Positions 21,590-32,657 of a stretch of DNA of 64,000 nt are shown here, piece by piece; the stretch's first letter is position 1; each line of letters begins with the position of its first letter. The stretch comes from Bacteroidia bacterium (GTDB lineage Bacteria; Bacteroidota; Bacteroidia; B-17B0; Aurantibacillaceae). The notes beneath the pieces are model-generated. The model did no database searches. It was given only the letters and a program-made list of their open reading frames with translations, and was not told the DNA's origin. Both the position numbers and the translations under genes were made by a program. The DNA is taken from positions 1 through 64,000 of the forward strand of contig JALHRL010000003.1 in assembly GCA_022841465.1 (NCBI GenBank), in the 5' to 3' direction.

Positions 21590-22853
21590 AATTCAAAAAT
21601 TCTATTGTTACTTCATAAATATAATCCAATTCACTTTCTTGAATACAATACGGTGGAATAAAATAAATAATATTTCCAAGAGGACGCATTATAATTCCTT
21701 TTTCTAAAAAGTATTCGGGTATTTTTACAGCTGCTTTATTTAAGTAATGGGTTTCCTCATCCGTTAATAACTCAATAGCAAAAATAGTTCCCATCATTTT
21801 AGCAGATTTGCAGGCTTTTTGATGTATTACTTTGTTTAAAAACTCAGTGTGTTTGATTTCTATCAGCTTAATTTTCGTCCATGTTTCATCCTTCTCCATT
21901 AAATCTAAACTTGCCAAAGCCGCAGCGCAAGAAGTAGGATTTCCGGTGTAACTGTGTCCGTGAAAAAATGTTTTGGTTCTGTCATCGCTTAGATATGCAT
22001 CATAAATTTTTTGTGAGCACGAAGTGAGTCCTAATGGAAAATACCCCCCCGTTAATCCTTTCGATAAACAAACGATATCCGGTTTATTTTCCATATAATC
22101 GGATGCAAAAAATTTCCCGGTTCTTCCAAATCCTGTCATTACCTCATCAGCAATAGTAAGAATGTTATTTTCTTTAGTAAAGCCCAATAAATCATCTAAC
22201 AAATTTGCCTCATACATTTGCATACCTGCTGCACCCTGTACTAAAGGTTCGTAAATAAAACCCGCAATGTTATGGTTTTTATTCCAATCGGTAATTACTT
22301 CTTTAATTTGTTCGATATTTTCTTTAGTTGGTAAAGGAATATGCGCTACACTAAACAATTGGTTTTCAAAAGCGTTATTAAACACATTGCGCGCACCTAC
22401 ACTCATTCCTCCAAATGTATCACCGTGATAAGCATTTTCAAAAGCAATAAAAATAGATTTTGGTGTTCCTTTATTATGCCAGTACTGAAACACCATTTTT
22501 AATGCAACTTCTACGGCAGTTGAGCCATTATCAGAAAAAAACACTTTGTTTTGGTTTTTTGGTAAATGCATCAAAATTCTTTCAGAAAGATCAACAGCGG
22601 GCTCATGTGTAAAGCCGCTAAAAATTACGTGTTCAAAAGATTGTAACTGTTCTGTAATTTTTTTTGTTATGTATGGATGCGTATGCCCGTGTAAATTAAC
22701 CCACCAACTGGAAATAACATCCATGTATTTTTTTCCATTAGAATCGAAATAATATAAGCCTTCTGCTTTTTTAACTACAATATTATCACTTGCTTCTTTT
22801 AAATGTGTAAAAGGATGCCAAACAAAATCTTTATCTTTTTTTTGAATGCTCAT
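21579..22853 (-). CDS. bioA: Adenosylmethionine--8-amino-7-oxononanoate transaminase
   Basis: WHPFTHLKEA, SSWWVNLHGHTHP, IADEVMTGFGRTGK, CLSKGLTGGYFPLGLT. Confidence 0.95.
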   Translation of the reverse strand: MSIQKKDKDFVWHPFTHLKEASDNIVVKKAEGLYYFDSNGKKYMDVISSWWVNLHGHTHPYITKKITEQLQSFEHVIFSGFTHEPAVDLSERILMHLPKNQNKVFFSDNGSTAVEVALKMVFQYWHNKGTPKSIFIAFENAYHGDTFGGMSVGARNVFNNAFENQLFSVAHIPLPTKENIEQIKEVITDWNKNHNIAGFIYEPLVQGAAGMQMYEANLLDDLLGFTKENNILTIADEVMTGFGRTGKFFASDYMENKPDIVCLSKGLTGGYFPLGLTSCSQKIYDAYLSDDRTKTFFHGHSYTGNPTSCAAALASLDLMEKDETWTKIKLIEIKHTEFLNKVIHQKACKSAKMMGTIFAIELLTDEETHYLNKAAVKIPEYFLEKGIIMRPLGNIIYFIPPYCIQESELDYIYEVTIEFLNSIS

Positions 22854-23473
22854 TAAAATAAACTTAAATCAATTTGCTTTGCTAAGTCGTATACAACTTT
22901 TTTAGAAATACCATTTAATGCCTGAAACCTAGCTAAAACAGGAACATTGGCATACTCAACAATAGATTTTTCGGCTAGGGGATGGAAATTTCCGTTTAAA
23001 ACAATTCCTTTTAATAAATAATTATTTTTTATTAAATAATCAATTGTAAGCAAAGTATGATTAATGCATCCCAAATATTCTCTTACTACCAAAATAATTT
23101 CAGCATCTAAATGTTTCACCAAATCAATTATGTATTCTTTTTCATTTAACGGAACCAACAAGCCACCCGCACCTTCTATAATTAAATTTTTATTGGTGCT
23201 TTTAGGCAATACAATTTTTTCTAAATCAATCGTTTCATGTTCACAAAAAGCAGCAATATGTGGCGAAGCCGGTTTTTCATACGAATAAATTTCTTTATGA
23301 ATTACAGATTCCTCATTGCTAATTAATTGTTGAATTATACCATTATCAGTTCCATCGGTATTACCGGTTTGCACGGGTTTCCAATAATCGGCGTTTAAAG
23401 CTTCTACCAAAACAGCCGAACAAAAAGTTTTTCCAACATCTGTGCTTATACCTGTTACAAAATAACGTTTCAT
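22853..23473 (-). CDS. bioD: Dethiobiotin synthetase
   Basis: FVTGISTDVGKTFCSAVL, WKPVQTG, IEGAGGLLVPLN. Confidence 0.95.
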   Translation of the reverse strand: MKRYFVTGISTDVGKTFCSAVLVEALNADYWKPVQTGNTDGTDNGIIQQLISNEESVIHKEIYSYEKPASPHIAAFCEHETIDLEKIVLPKSTNKNLIIEGAGGLLVPLNEKEYIIDLVKHLDAEIILVVREYLGCINHTLLTIDYLIKNNYLLKGIVLNGNFHPLAEKSIVEYANVPVLARFQALNGISKKVVYDLAKQIDLSLF

Positions 23474-23497
23474 GTGTACTATTTGCTATTTCTTATT

Positions 23498-24640
23498 TTA
23501 TTGTAATAAACTAATTAAAATGTTTATTTCTTCTTTTGTATTAAATGAGTGCAAGCATATTCTTATACGCTCGCTTCCTTCTTTAACAGTAGGGCTTTTT
23601 ACCGCTTTTACCAATATGCCTTTAATTAACAATTGTTTTTCCAAATCAGAAACTTTGGTATTTCCTTCAACAACTAAACACTGTATTGCACTTTTACTAT
23701 TAATTAAGGATGTTAATTTTTTTGCTTCATTCAGAAAATAATTAATGTTTTCTTTAAGCTTTACTTGCTGTGTGCCTTTTATTAATAACTGATAAGCAGC
23801 GGCAATATTAGCTATTGAAGTATCGGGTAAAGCAGTAGTATAAATAAACGAACGAGCAAAATTTATTAAATAGTTACGCAAGGTACTACTTCCTACAATA
23901 ACTGCACCATGACAGCCCATTGCTTTACCATAAGTATAAACGCGTGCCAAACAATTTTCTTCTATCCCCATTTCATTACACAATCCTCTCCCATTTTTAC
24001 CAAATACACCTATGGCATGGGCTTCATCAACAATTAAAAAAACATTTTTGTACTGTTTCAACAACTCAACAATTTCATTTAATGGAGCTTCATCGCCATC
24101 CATAGAGTAAATGCTTTCTACAACTACATAAATATTTTCAAATGAATTTTTGTGTCGGTTAATCAAATCTTCCAAATCCTCAACGTGATTATGAGCAAAC
24201 TTATAATGCTTTGCATAACTTAAACGTATGCCATCGTAAATAGAAGCATGAATCAACTCATCGGAAATAACCAAATCGTTTTTCTGTGGTAAAGAAGATA
24301 ATAAACCAACATTGGCATCATACCCAGAATTAAAAATTAAAGCGGCTTCTGCGTTATGAAAATTTGCAATTTCATTTTCTGTTTCTTCTTTTAAAATAGA
24401 ATTTCCACTAATTAAGCGTGAACCACCGGAACCACTTAAAAAATTTTGATCTGAAAACGCTTTGCTAAATTGCTGATGCAACAATCCTAATTTTGAAAAA
24501 CCTAAGTAATCGTTGCTAATAAAATCTATTCCGCCCTTGTAAACAGAAAGGTTCCTGAGCTTAAAGTTAACCTTACGTTCACTTAATTCATTTAATAAAC
24601 GCAAAGGCAGTTTTATTTTGTCACGATTTACGTTGTTCAA
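23498..24640 (-). CDS. bioF: 8-amino-7-oxononanoate synthase family aminotransferase
   Basis: DFISNDYLGFS, GSGGSRLISGN, IVDEAHAIGVFGKNGRG, TYGKAMGCHGA. Confidence 0.92.
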   Translation of the reverse strand: MNNVNRDKIKLPLRLLNELSERKVNFKLRNLSVYKGGIDFISNDYLGFSKLGLLHQQFSKAFSDQNFLSGSGGSRLISGNSILKEETENEIANFHNAEAALIFNSGYDANVGLLSSLPQKNDLVISDELIHASIYDGIRLSYAKHYKFAHNHVEDLEDLINRHKNSFENIYVVVESIYSMDGDEAPLNEIVELLKQYKNVFLIVDEAHAIGVFGKNGRGLCNEMGIEENCLARVYTYGKAMGCHGAVIVGSSTLRNYLINFARSFIYTTALPDTSIANIAAAYQLLIKGTQQVKLKENINYFLNEAKKLTSLINSKSAIQCLVVEGNTKVSDLEKQLLIKGILVKAVKSPTVKEGSERIRICLHSFNTKEEINILISLLQ

Positions 24641-25257
24641 TTTTGCTTAATTATTCTTTTATTTATTACAGTACCATTTTCATAATAAAGCAATAAAAAG
24701 TACAAACCTGATTCAAAATCATTTGTTTCAATATTTACAATCTCGCTCTCTTTACAGGTTTGTAAAGCCATTAATTTACCCAAGATATTTCTTATTTCTA
24801 CCTTATTACATTTACTATTTGAAACTGAAATTTTATTATGAAATGGATTAGGATAAACATTCACCAAATTATTGTATTCATTAGCATGTATACCTGTTGA
24901 CGAAGGAACACCTGTTACTGTAACTTGAAACACTCCCGAAACCACACAACCGGCATTAGTTGCAGAATCTCTGGCAGTGATAGTCATAGTATACATACCA
25001 TTTAAAGAATAGGTGTGCTGCGACCAGGTTATATCTACCGAATTTGTGTAAGAACTATCTTTGGTATTGTCTCCCCAAAACCATGTATATTTTCTTTTAC
25101 CCCATGGTCCTTGACCCACCGTGTACGAATGAGTAGCTCCCACTACAACTGAAGCGGTTATTCCAAAGTTACATCCAATATTTTGGTTTTGAGATTTCGC
25201 TTGGTTAAACTGTAATGAGAATAGTATAATTAAAAAGAACTTAATACTTGTTTTCAT
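24637..25257 (-). CDS. Secreted PKD-like protein with type IX secretion C-terminal sorting domain
   Basis: Signal peptide; YTWFWGDNTKDS...HTYSLNGMYTMTITARDS (PKD-like); NVYPNPFHNKISVSN...ESGLYFLLLYYENGTVINKRIIKQ (T9SS CTD). ATGA overlap with bioF start. Confidence 0.85.
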   Translation of the reverse strand: MKTSIKFFLIILFSLQFNQAKSQNQNIGCNFGITASVVVGATHSYTVGQGPWGKRKYTWFWGDNTKDSSYTNSVDITWSQHTYSLNGMYTMTITARDSATNAGCVVSGVFQVTVTGVPSSTGIHANEYNNLVNVYPNPFHNKISVSNSKCNKVEIRNILGKLMALQTCKESEIVNIETNDFESGLYFLLLYYENGTVINKRIIKQN

Positions 25258-25297
25258 ACTTTAATTTTTTGTTTAATAAGTTCTGTAACAATTCAAA

Positions 25298-26275
25298 TTA
25301 CTCAATGGTTATCGTTTTCCTCACATCGGCATATGCTTTCTTAGGCTTTAATCCTAAAATTTCAAACATCTGCATATCCTGATTGTAACGAGGGTTTGGA
25401 GTAGTTAATAATTTATCTCCTGCAAAAATAGAATTGGCTCCAGCCATAAAGCACAGAGCTTGTCCTTCCATACTCATACTTAATCTTCCGGCGCTTAAGC
25501 GCACTGCAGTTGTAGGTATAACAATTCTAGTAGTCGCAATCATTCGTACCATATCCCAAATTGGCACCGGTGGTTGGTCTTCTAAAGGAGTACCTTCTAC
25601 GGCAACCAACGCGTTAATTGGAACGCTTTCGGGTTGAGGACGCAATAAACTTAATGTATAAAGCATTCCTACTCTATCCTCTGCTGTTTCGCCCATACCA
25701 ATAATTCCGCCTGAACAAACAGTAAGGCCGGCTTTACGCACATTGCCCAATGTTTTTAAACGATCATCATAAGTACGCGTAGAAATAATGTTTTCGTAAT
25801 TTTCTTCGGAGGTATCTAAATTATGGTTGTACGCATACAAACCTGCATCTGCTAATTTTTTTGCTTGTTCTTCTGTAACCATTCCTAATGTTGCGCAAAC
25901 TTCCATTCCCTTGCTGTTTATAGTTCGCACCATATCTAACACTTTGTCAAAATCGCGATTATCCCTTACTTCTCTCCAAGCTGCACCTAAACACATACGG
26001 CTGGCACCACCGGCTTTTGCATTATCAGCAGCAGTGTTAATTTCATCAACACTCATTAATTTCTGAACTTTAACTTCCGTGTGATAACGTGCGGCTTGCG
26101 GACAATAAGCACAATCTTCAGGACAACCGCCAGTTTTTATAGAAAGCAAAGAACTTACTTGCACTTCACCAACTTTATGATGTTGCTTATGTACTTCTGC
26201 CGCACGATAAATTAACTCCATTAAAGGAGCGTTGTATACTTCAAGAATTTCTTCTTTGGTCCAGTTTTTAATCAT
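25298..26275 (-). CDS. bioB: Biotin synthase
   Basis: [22 protein letters not shown] radical-SAM motif; [29 protein letters not shown]. Confidence 0.97.
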   Translation of the reverse strand: MIKNWTKEEILEVYNAPLMELIYRAAEVHKQHHKVGEVQVSSLLSIKTGGCPEDCAYCPQAARYHTEVKVQKLMSVDEINTAADNAKAGGASRMCLGAAWREVRDNRDFDKVLDMVRTINSKGMEVCATLGMVTEEQAKKLADAGLYAYNHNLDTSEENYENIISTRTYDDRLKTLGNVRKAGLTVCSGGIIGMGETAEDRVGMLYTLSLLRPQPESVPINALVAVEGTPLEDQPPVPIWDMVRMIATTRIVIPTTAVRLSAGRLSMSMEGQALCFMAGANSIFAGDKLLTTPNPRYNQDMQMFEILGLKPKKAYADVRKTITIE

Positions 26276-26337
26276 TGTAAAAAAATAAGTGAAACAAATT
26301 TAACCATTTATGCCGTGCTAAACAAGCCCCTGAAAAC

Positions 26338-27510
26338 CTATTCTACCCAAAGCACCATGCCTTTTAAATACTCCCCTTCCGGAAAAAAAGGAGTAACAGG
26401 ATGATCGGAAGGTTGATTTAAATATTGCAAAATTTTAATGTTTCTTCCGGCTTCCATAGCTGATGCTGCAATGGTATTGTAAAATAAAAATTTATCTACT
26501 ACACCACTACAACTAAAAGTAAATAATATACCCCCGCTTTTAATTTGTTTCATGGCTAATGCATTCAAACGCTTGTAGCCATTTACAGCTTGGTGACGGG
26601 CATCTCTGCTTTTAGCAAAAGCCGGAGGGTCTAAAATAATTAAATCATAAACATCTTTCTTATCTTTCAAAAAATCAAAAGTATCAGCTACAAATGCTTC
26701 ATGATTTTGTATATGGTTTAACTCAGCGTTCTTATTGCAAATTTCAATAGCAGGAGCGCTAACATCAACCGAATGTACTAATTTAGCTCCACCTTGCCCT
26801 GCGTAAATAGAAAATCCCCCGGTATAAGCAAATGTATTTAATACCGTTTTGTTTTTTGAATAGGCACCAACAAGTTTTCTATTATCGCGCTGATCAACAA
26901 AAAAACCGGTTTTCTGACCCTTACTCCAATCTACAAAAAATTTCAAATTATTTTCTAATACTACTGTATTTTCAGCCTCTCCAAATAAAAACTCATTTTT
27001 TACCTGCGTATTGTTTTTATTAGAAACCGTTTCAGAGCTTTTATCGTAAATTGATTTAATTTCTTTTCCTAAGACCTCTTTTAAGGCTTCTACAATATCC
27101 CTTCTCTGTAAGTAAACTCCTATATTGTGTGCCTGAATTACAATATGGCCGTTGTAATTATCAATTACCAATGCAGGAACTCCATCACCCTCTCCAAAAA
27201 ACAAACGGTAGGCATTGGTATGCTCATTTACAATTCCAATTTGCTTACGATAATTGTAGGCTTTACTAATTTTTTCTACCCAAAAATTTTTGTCGATAGC
27301 TGTTTGAACAAAAGAAATAATTCTAACAGCAATACTTCCATTTGCAAAATAACCGGTAGCCAAATATTTATTGTCAACAGAAAATAGTTCTACTAAATCT
27401 CCGTCTTTTAAATTAGCTTCTTTTACTTTAATAGCTCCTGAAAACACCCAAGGATGTTTTCGAAGTAAGGAAACCTCTTTCCCTTTATGTAATACAATTT
27501 TACTAAACAC
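26338..27510 (-). CDS. rlmI: Class I SAM-dependent rRNA methyltransferase (RlmI-like, PUA + MTase)
   Basis: KHPWVFSGAI, GQKTGFFVDQRDNR, LILDPPAFAKSR. Confidence 0.9.
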   Translation of the reverse strand: MFSKIVLHKGKEVSLLRKHPWVFSGAIKVKEANLKDGDLVELFSVDNKYLATGYFANGSIAVRIISFVQTAIDKNFWVEKISKAYNYRKQIGIVNEHTNAYRLFFGEGDGVPALVIDNYNGHIVIQAHNIGVYLQRRDIVEALKEVLGKEIKSIYDKSSETVSNKNNTQVKNEFLFGEAENTVVLENNLKFFVDWSKGQKTGFFVDQRDNRKLVGAYSKNKTVLNTFAYTGGFSIYAGQGGAKLVHSVDVSAPAIEICNKNAELNHIQNHEAFVADTFDFLKDKKDVYDLIILDPPAFAKSRDARHQAVNGYKRLNALAMKQIKSGGILFTFSCSGVVDKFLFYNTIAASAMEAGRNIKILQYLNQPSDHPVTPFFPEGEYLKGMVLWVE

Positions 27511-27749
27511 AAGGTAAAGTTAATGGTAAATTAAGAATAACGAAATAAGATTATTTAGATAAAACGTAAATAAGGCAAAAAAGCAATACGTACATCACTT
27601 TAACAGGAAAACCATTTAAAATTTGAGAATCAATTACAAAAGGTGCAGACAATGTTTGTTGTAAAAATTTTTGCATGAGTTTGAAATTGCCAAAATAAAA
27701 CAAGAATATTAAACTTTTTCTCTTAAATAGGCTTTTTAATAGACGAATT

Positions 27750-28517
27750 TTAGTCTAAAAAACCCATTACATAATCAAAAAACTCCTTTGGTTTCTCGGC
27801 GTGTACCCAATGCCCGGCTCCTTCAATGCTTGCAAATTTAACATTACTATACCTATTTTTAAATTCAGCTTCATCATCAGAATTTATGTAATGTGATTTT
27901 TCTCCTTTAATTACCAAGCAGGGTAAATCACTTTTAAAATCGGGTACTCCAAAACTAATATTATCGTAATTTTCTGTTATTACCTTTAAATTAAAACGCC
28001 AATCCATTACATTATTAGCTGTGTCTTTCCAATAAATGTTTTTTAATAAAAATTGTTTGGTGCCGTAATCACTTATGTGAAGATTTAAAACGCCTTCTGC
28101 ATCTTTTCTGTTTTTTATAAAATCAAAATCAACTGCATGCAACGCTTTTAAAACTTCGTTATGATGCGGAGGGTAAGCTCTTGCGGCAATATCACAAATA
28201 ATTACTTTAGAAGCTATAGTAGGAAATAAATAATTAAAATACATTACGGTTTTACCACCCATGCTATGGCCCAACAAAATTGGCTTTTGCAGCTGATGCT
28301 CCTCTATAAACTCTTTTAAATCTTCGGCCATGTGGTTGTAGCTCCACAAATCGCTGTGCGGCGATAAACCATGGTTTCTTTGGTCAAGGGTAAAAACCCT
28401 AAAACCTTTTTCGGCAAAACCTTTAGCAAGCGTATTCCAATTATCGCTTTGTCCAAATAAACCGTGCAAGATAATTAATGGTGTTCCTTGTCCGTATTCT
28501 CTGTATGCCAACTTCAT
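27750..28517 (-). CDS. Alpha/beta fold hydrolase (YbfF-like)
   Basis: LHGLFGQSDNW, LDQRNHGLSPHS, LLGHSMGGKTVM, GAGHWVHAEKP. Confidence 0.9.
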   Translation of the reverse strand: MKLAYREYGQGTPLIILHGLFGQSDNWNTLAKGFAEKGFRVFTLDQRNHGLSPHSDLWSYNHMAEDLKEFIEEHQLQKPILLGHSMGGKTVMYFNYLFPTIASKVIICDIAARAYPPHHNEVLKALHAVDFDFIKNRKDAEGVLNLHISDYGTKQFLLKNIYWKDTANNVMDWRFNLKVITENYDNISFGVPDFKSDLPCLVIKGEKSHYINSDDEAEFKNRYSNVKFASIEGAGHWVHAEKPKEFFDYVMGFLD

Positions 28518-28559
28518 GATTAGTTAATGAGATAATGAGATAATTAGTTGATAAAAATA

Positions 28560-29276
28560 TTATTTAAGTTCGCGTAAGTACATTTGCACGGTATTTTCTA
28601 AGCCGTAATAAAGTGCGTCACTTATTAAAGCATGTCCTATAGATACTTCTAACAAGTTTGGAATATTTTTAGCGAAGTATTTTAGGTTTTGCAAACTCAA
28701 ATCATGCCCTGCGTTTAATCCTAAATTTAATTGGTTTGCCAAACTTGCTGCAGCAACAAAATCTTTAATTGCCTCTTCTTTATTAGATGAATAGTGATGA
28801 GCGTACGATTCGGTATACAATTCAATTCTATCTGTTCCGGTAGCTTTTGCCCCTTCAATCATTTTTAAATTTGCATCTACAAATATGGAAGTACGAATGT
28901 TGTTTGATTTAAACAACTGAACAATATCCATTAAATACTCTTTGTTTGCAATAGTATCCCAACCATGATCGGATGTAATTTGTTTGCCAGAATCGGGCAC
29001 TAAAGTAACTTGTGCGGGTTTAACCTTTAGCACCAAATCAACAAACTTTTGCTCGCGGGGATTTCCTTCAATATTAAATTCGGTGGTTAAACCTTCTGCA
29101 AGTAAATAAACATCTTTATATTTTATATGCCTTTCATCGGGGCGCGGATGCACCGTAATACCTTGTGCACCAAAGCGTTCAATGTCTAAAGCGCACTGCA
29201 AAACATTAGGCGTGTTACCACCTCTGGCATTACGTAATGTTGCAATTTTATTAATATTTACACTTAGTTTGGCCAT
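28560..29276 (-). CDS. pdxJ: Pyridoxine 5'-phosphate synthase
   Basis: LSVNINKIATLRNARGG, GITVHPRPDERHI, LNAGHDLSLQNL, VSIGHALISDAL. Confidence 0.95.
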   Translation of the reverse strand: MAKLSVNINKIATLRNARGGNTPNVLQCALDIERFGAQGITVHPRPDERHIKYKDVYLLAEGLTTEFNIEGNPREQKFVDLVLKVKPAQVTLVPDSGKQITSDHGWDTIANKEYLMDIVQLFKSNNIRTSIFVDANLKMIEGAKATGTDRIELYTESYAHHYSSNKEEAIKDFVAAASLANQLNLGLNAGHDLSLQNLKYFAKNIPNLLEVSIGHALISDALYYGLENTVQMYLRELK

Positions 29277-29358
29277 ATAAATTTTTATGTAAAATTATGA
29301 AAATGTAAGTATCAATTTATAATTTACATTGTTATTTAATTAGTAAATTTGAATACTT

Positions 29359-30021
29359 ATGCTTGTATCTGAACTGATAACCGATGAAATTCCTCCGCTT
29401 AAAACAACCGATACGGTTGAGTTGGCACTTGACTGGATGGAACAATTTAAAGTTTCGCATTTAGCTGTGGTGAAAGACAGAGATTTATTAGGAATTGTGA
29501 GTGAGAGTGATTTGTTGGATTACGAGCATCCGGAACAAAAGATAAGTGAAATTAAAGTTCCTTTACTTAAGCCTACCATTAAGTTTAACCAACACACTTA
29601 CGATTTGGTTAAATTAATGAATAGTTTAAATCTCACCCTTATTCCTGTTTTAGATGAAAATGATAAATACAACGGCTGCATAACTTTAAAAGGCATAGTG
29701 CAGAATTTAAGTAAAATGACTGCCATTCAAAATCCGGGTGGTGTAATTGTACTTGAATTAAATCAAAACGATTATTCTGTTACGCAAATTGGAAATATTA
29801 TTGAAGGAAATGATGCAAAAATATTAAGTCTTCATGTTTCATCTGTTCCTGATAGTGTAAAAATTGAAGTAACCATAAAAGTAAACGTAGAAGACATGTC
29901 GCGAATAGTGCAAACCTTTAATCGTTATAATTATATTGTTAAAGCAACATTTCATCAAAGTGATTTTGAAAACGGATTGAAGGATAGATTAAATGAATTC
30001 CTCCATTTCCTTAATATTTAA
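29359..30021 (+). CDS. CBS-domain pair protein
   Basis: DTVELALDWMEQFKVSHLAVVKDRDLLGIVSESDLLD plus second CBS-like repeat. Confidence 0.85.
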   Translation: MLVSELITDEIPPLKTTDTVELALDWMEQFKVSHLAVVKDRDLLGIVSESDLLDYEHPEQKISEIKVPLLKPTIKFNQHTYDLVKLMNSLNLTLIPVLDENDKYNGCITLKGIVQNLSKMTAIQNPGGVIVLELNQNDYSVTQIGNIIEGNDAKILSLHVSSVPDSVKIEVTIKVNVEDMSRIVQTFNRYNYIVKATFHQSDFENGLKDRLNEFLHFLNI

Positions 30022-31417
30022 ATTAGTTGGTTTACTGTTTTGTTTGCATTCTTTACATATACAATCGCAAACAATAGACAGTACTAGACAATATAAAATC
30101 CAATCGGTAAAATTAATTGGTAATAAAAAAACCAAGGATAAAATTATTTTAAGAGAGTTGGTAAAAAAAGAGGGTGATACGCTTACTTTAAAATACCACT
30201 ACCCCATAAAACTCCGAAGCGAAAACAACATTTTTAATACCCAATTATTTATTTTCGATAGTATAATATCAACGGTTAATGATAGTAACCGAACCATTGA
30301 TTACACCATAAAATTAAAAGAACGCTGGTACATTTGGCCCATACCCTTTGTTGATTATTTAGACAGGAATATAAACTCTTGGTGGCAAACAAAAGACTTA
30401 AGCAGATTAGCAGTTGGTATGCAAGCTAGTTTTGAAAACTTTAGCGGAGTAAAAGATTTATTATTAATTCAGTTTAGAGTTGGGTATGCCAATCAAATGG
30501 CTATTTACTATCGGCTGCCTTATTTAAATAAAAAACAAACAATAGGTACTTACGTTCAATATGCCTATAACGAGTTTAATAAAATTAATTATGCAACACT
30601 GCAAAACAAACAACAATTTATTACGGATGAAAATAATCATGTTCGAACCGATAATAGTATAAGAGCAGGAATGTTTTACCGCCCTCGCCTATTTCAATAC
30701 CACACATTAGATATTGGTGCTTATCAAATTAATGTTTCGCCTTTCTTGCGTTCATTTAATCAAAACTATTTATTAAACTCATCCAACACTCTTTCATTTA
30801 TTAATATTGCCTACAGAGCTAATTTTGACAATAGAGATAATAAAATATATCCCTTAAGTGGAACCGTTTTAGATTTGATTATTTCAAAGGATGGGTTTGA
30901 TATCAGTGAACAATCTCCACTTGATTACGCATCCACATTAATAACCGCCAAGCAGTTTATACCTCTTCATAAAAAATTAAATTTTGCAACACTTTGGAGA
31001 AGCCGTTTAGTAAATGCCGGAAAAAAAGTACCGTTTATTTACAATCAAGCTTTAGGATATTCAAACTTTATAAGGGGTTATGAATACAATGTTATTGATG
31101 GCCAGAATTATTTTTTAACTAAAAACAGTATACGGTTTCAATTAATAAAACCAAAGTTTCATGAAGTGCATGCGCTAAAAAAAGCACATTCGTTTAGCAC
31201 CATTCCATTTTACGCATATTTTAATTTGTTTTTTGATGCCGGTTATGTTCAAGAAAAATATTACAGCGAAAATAATCCTCTTGCAAATGCTTGGCAATAC
31301 GGTTATGGCGCAGGATTAGATATAATAACCTATTACGATTTTGTAATGCGCCTGGAATATAGTTTTAATAGAATAAAACAAAGTGGGTTTTTTATTCACT
31401 TTGCTTCCGGATTTTAA
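29993..31417 (+). CDS. POTRA/BamA-TamA-like (Omp85 family) outer membrane protein
   Basis: Signal peptide, POTRA-like VKLIGNKKTKDKIILRELVKKEGDTL, IAYRANFDNRDNKIYPLSGTVLDLII, C-terminal terminal-F beta barrel. Confidence 0.8.
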   Translation: MNSSISLIFKLVGLLFCLHSLHIQSQTIDSTRQYKIQSVKLIGNKKTKDKIILRELVKKEGDTLTLKYHYPIKLRSENNIFNTQLFIFDSIISTVNDSNRTIDYTIKLKERWYIWPIPFVDYLDRNINSWWQTKDLSRLAVGMQASFENFSGVKDLLLIQFRVGYANQMAIYYRLPYLNKKQTIGTYVQYAYNEFNKINYATLQNKQQFITDENNHVRTDNSIRAGMFYRPRLFQYHTLDIGAYQINVSPFLRSFNQNYLLNSSNTLSFINIAYRANFDNRDNKIYPLSGTVLDLIISKDGFDISEQSPLDYASTLITAKQFIPLHKKLNFATLWRSRLVNAGKKVPFIYNQALGYSNFIRGYEYNVIDGQNYFLTKNSIRFQLIKPKFHEVHALKKAHSFSTIPFYAYFNLFFDAGYVQEKYYSENNPLANAWQYGYGAGLDIITYYDFVMRLEYSFNRIKQSGFFIHFASGF

Positions 31418-32622
31418 GAATAAGCGTAGTCACTTAAATAATTAAAACTTTCCGTTAGCTTCCCTTCTTTACAAATAGTAGCGCGTTCAATAATTTTATC
31501 GGTATCGTTTTCAATTAAGGAGGGCAATGCTCTTTCTGTTAAATCTTTTCCAAAATCATCACTTGCATCACGTGGTAATTCACAAGGCAAATTATCTACT
31601 GCCATAATACAAATAGTGTCTTTATTAAACGGTAAATCTTCTTTATCGCTTAATATATTGTATCCGTAAAAAGGTTGTGTAATAGTTGTTGGCCTTATAG
31701 TAGTTGGTACAGATCCGTCAATATCGCAAGTAATATCTGCAATAACGCTTATATGAAAATCTTTTTCTTTTAAATCCGTTTTTTCAAACATACGAGGTGC
31801 ACGCGGGTCCCAGAAATGCGAGGAAATGTACAAATCAGTAACTTTTGTAAAAGGCTTAAAACGAGAAACAAAATGTTCAGGATGTTTAAAAAAGTCGTTT
31901 AAATCAAAATTATGATCATCCGGTCTCTCCACGTAATCACGCGGATTTAGCTGGCAGTAAACCGGCTCACGAAAAGAGGCCATCAAAAATTCTTCAGGTG
32001 TTACTTTTCGTATTCTTAAAGCACTTAAAGTTTCTATTACTCCATTTGCTACACGCCCGCCACCGGTTAAGGCAATTTTAATATTAGGAAGTTTCACTCG
32101 CTTTAATTCTTCTTCCATTTCTGCTCTATCTCTGCATAAATGCGCAGGTTTTAATCTGAACAAATCATATTTTAAACCGTAACCTAAAATTCCATTATAA
32201 GCACCCACAACACCGGCATATCTTCCAAAGCCTATAATTCTGTTATTATTTTTATCGGTTAATGTTTCATAATCTATCATCTGAATTTTCTTTTCAATTA
32301 AAGCTTTCATTAATTTTTGATTATGAGGTTGCTTTTTTATGGTATGTGAAAAGAAAAAATATTTTTTACCCGGAATTAATTTATCGGAAGGAACTTCCTT
32401 TACCCCCATTAATATATCGCAATCACTTACATCTTCTTTAAGAGGTACACCAAAAGAAGTATATTCATCATCGGTATAACAACGTATTTTACTTGGCTGA
32501 ACGTAAATTTCAACATTCGGATACTTTCTAAGTAAATCTGAACAAATTAAAGGTGTAAGAGGAACTCGTTTGTCCGGTGGATTTTTCTCTTCGCGTAATA
32601 CGCCAATTTTAATTTTTTGCAT
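31414..32622 (-). CDS. Saccharopine dehydrogenase (lysine-forming)/alanine dehydrogenase-like NAD(P)-dependent oxidoreductase
   Basis: IGVLREEKNPPDKRVPLTP, FFSHTIKKQPHN, IDYETLTDKNNNRIIGFGRYAGVVGAYNG, ALTGGGRVANG. Confidence 0.8.
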   Translation of the reverse strand: MQKIKIGVLREEKNPPDKRVPLTPLICSDLLRKYPNVEIYVQPSKIRCYTDDEYTSFGVPLKEDVSDCDILMGVKEVPSDKLIPGKKYFFFSHTIKKQPHNQKLMKALIEKKIQMIDYETLTDKNNNRIIGFGRYAGVVGAYNGILGYGLKYDLFRLKPAHLCRDRAEMEEELKRVKLPNIKIALTGGGRVANGVIETLSALRIRKVTPEEFLMASFREPVYCQLNPRDYVERPDDHNFDLNDFFKHPEHFVSRFKPFTKVTDLYISSHFWDPRAPRMFEKTDLKEKDFHISVIADITCDIDGSVPTTIRPTTITQPFYGYNILSDKEDLPFNKDTICIMAVDNLPCELPRDASDDFGKDLTERALPSLIENDTDKIIERATICKEGKLTESFNYLSDYAYS

Positions 32623-32657
32623 ACCTTTATAAATATTCTACAAAGATAACATTTAAC

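Noticed and set aside
27551-27676. 41-aa minus-strand ORF (MQKFLQQTLSAPFVIDSQILNGFPVKVMYVLLFCLIYVLSK)
   Set aside because: Small hydrophobic ORF in an intergenic gap; no homology or RBS evidence visible, so not called.
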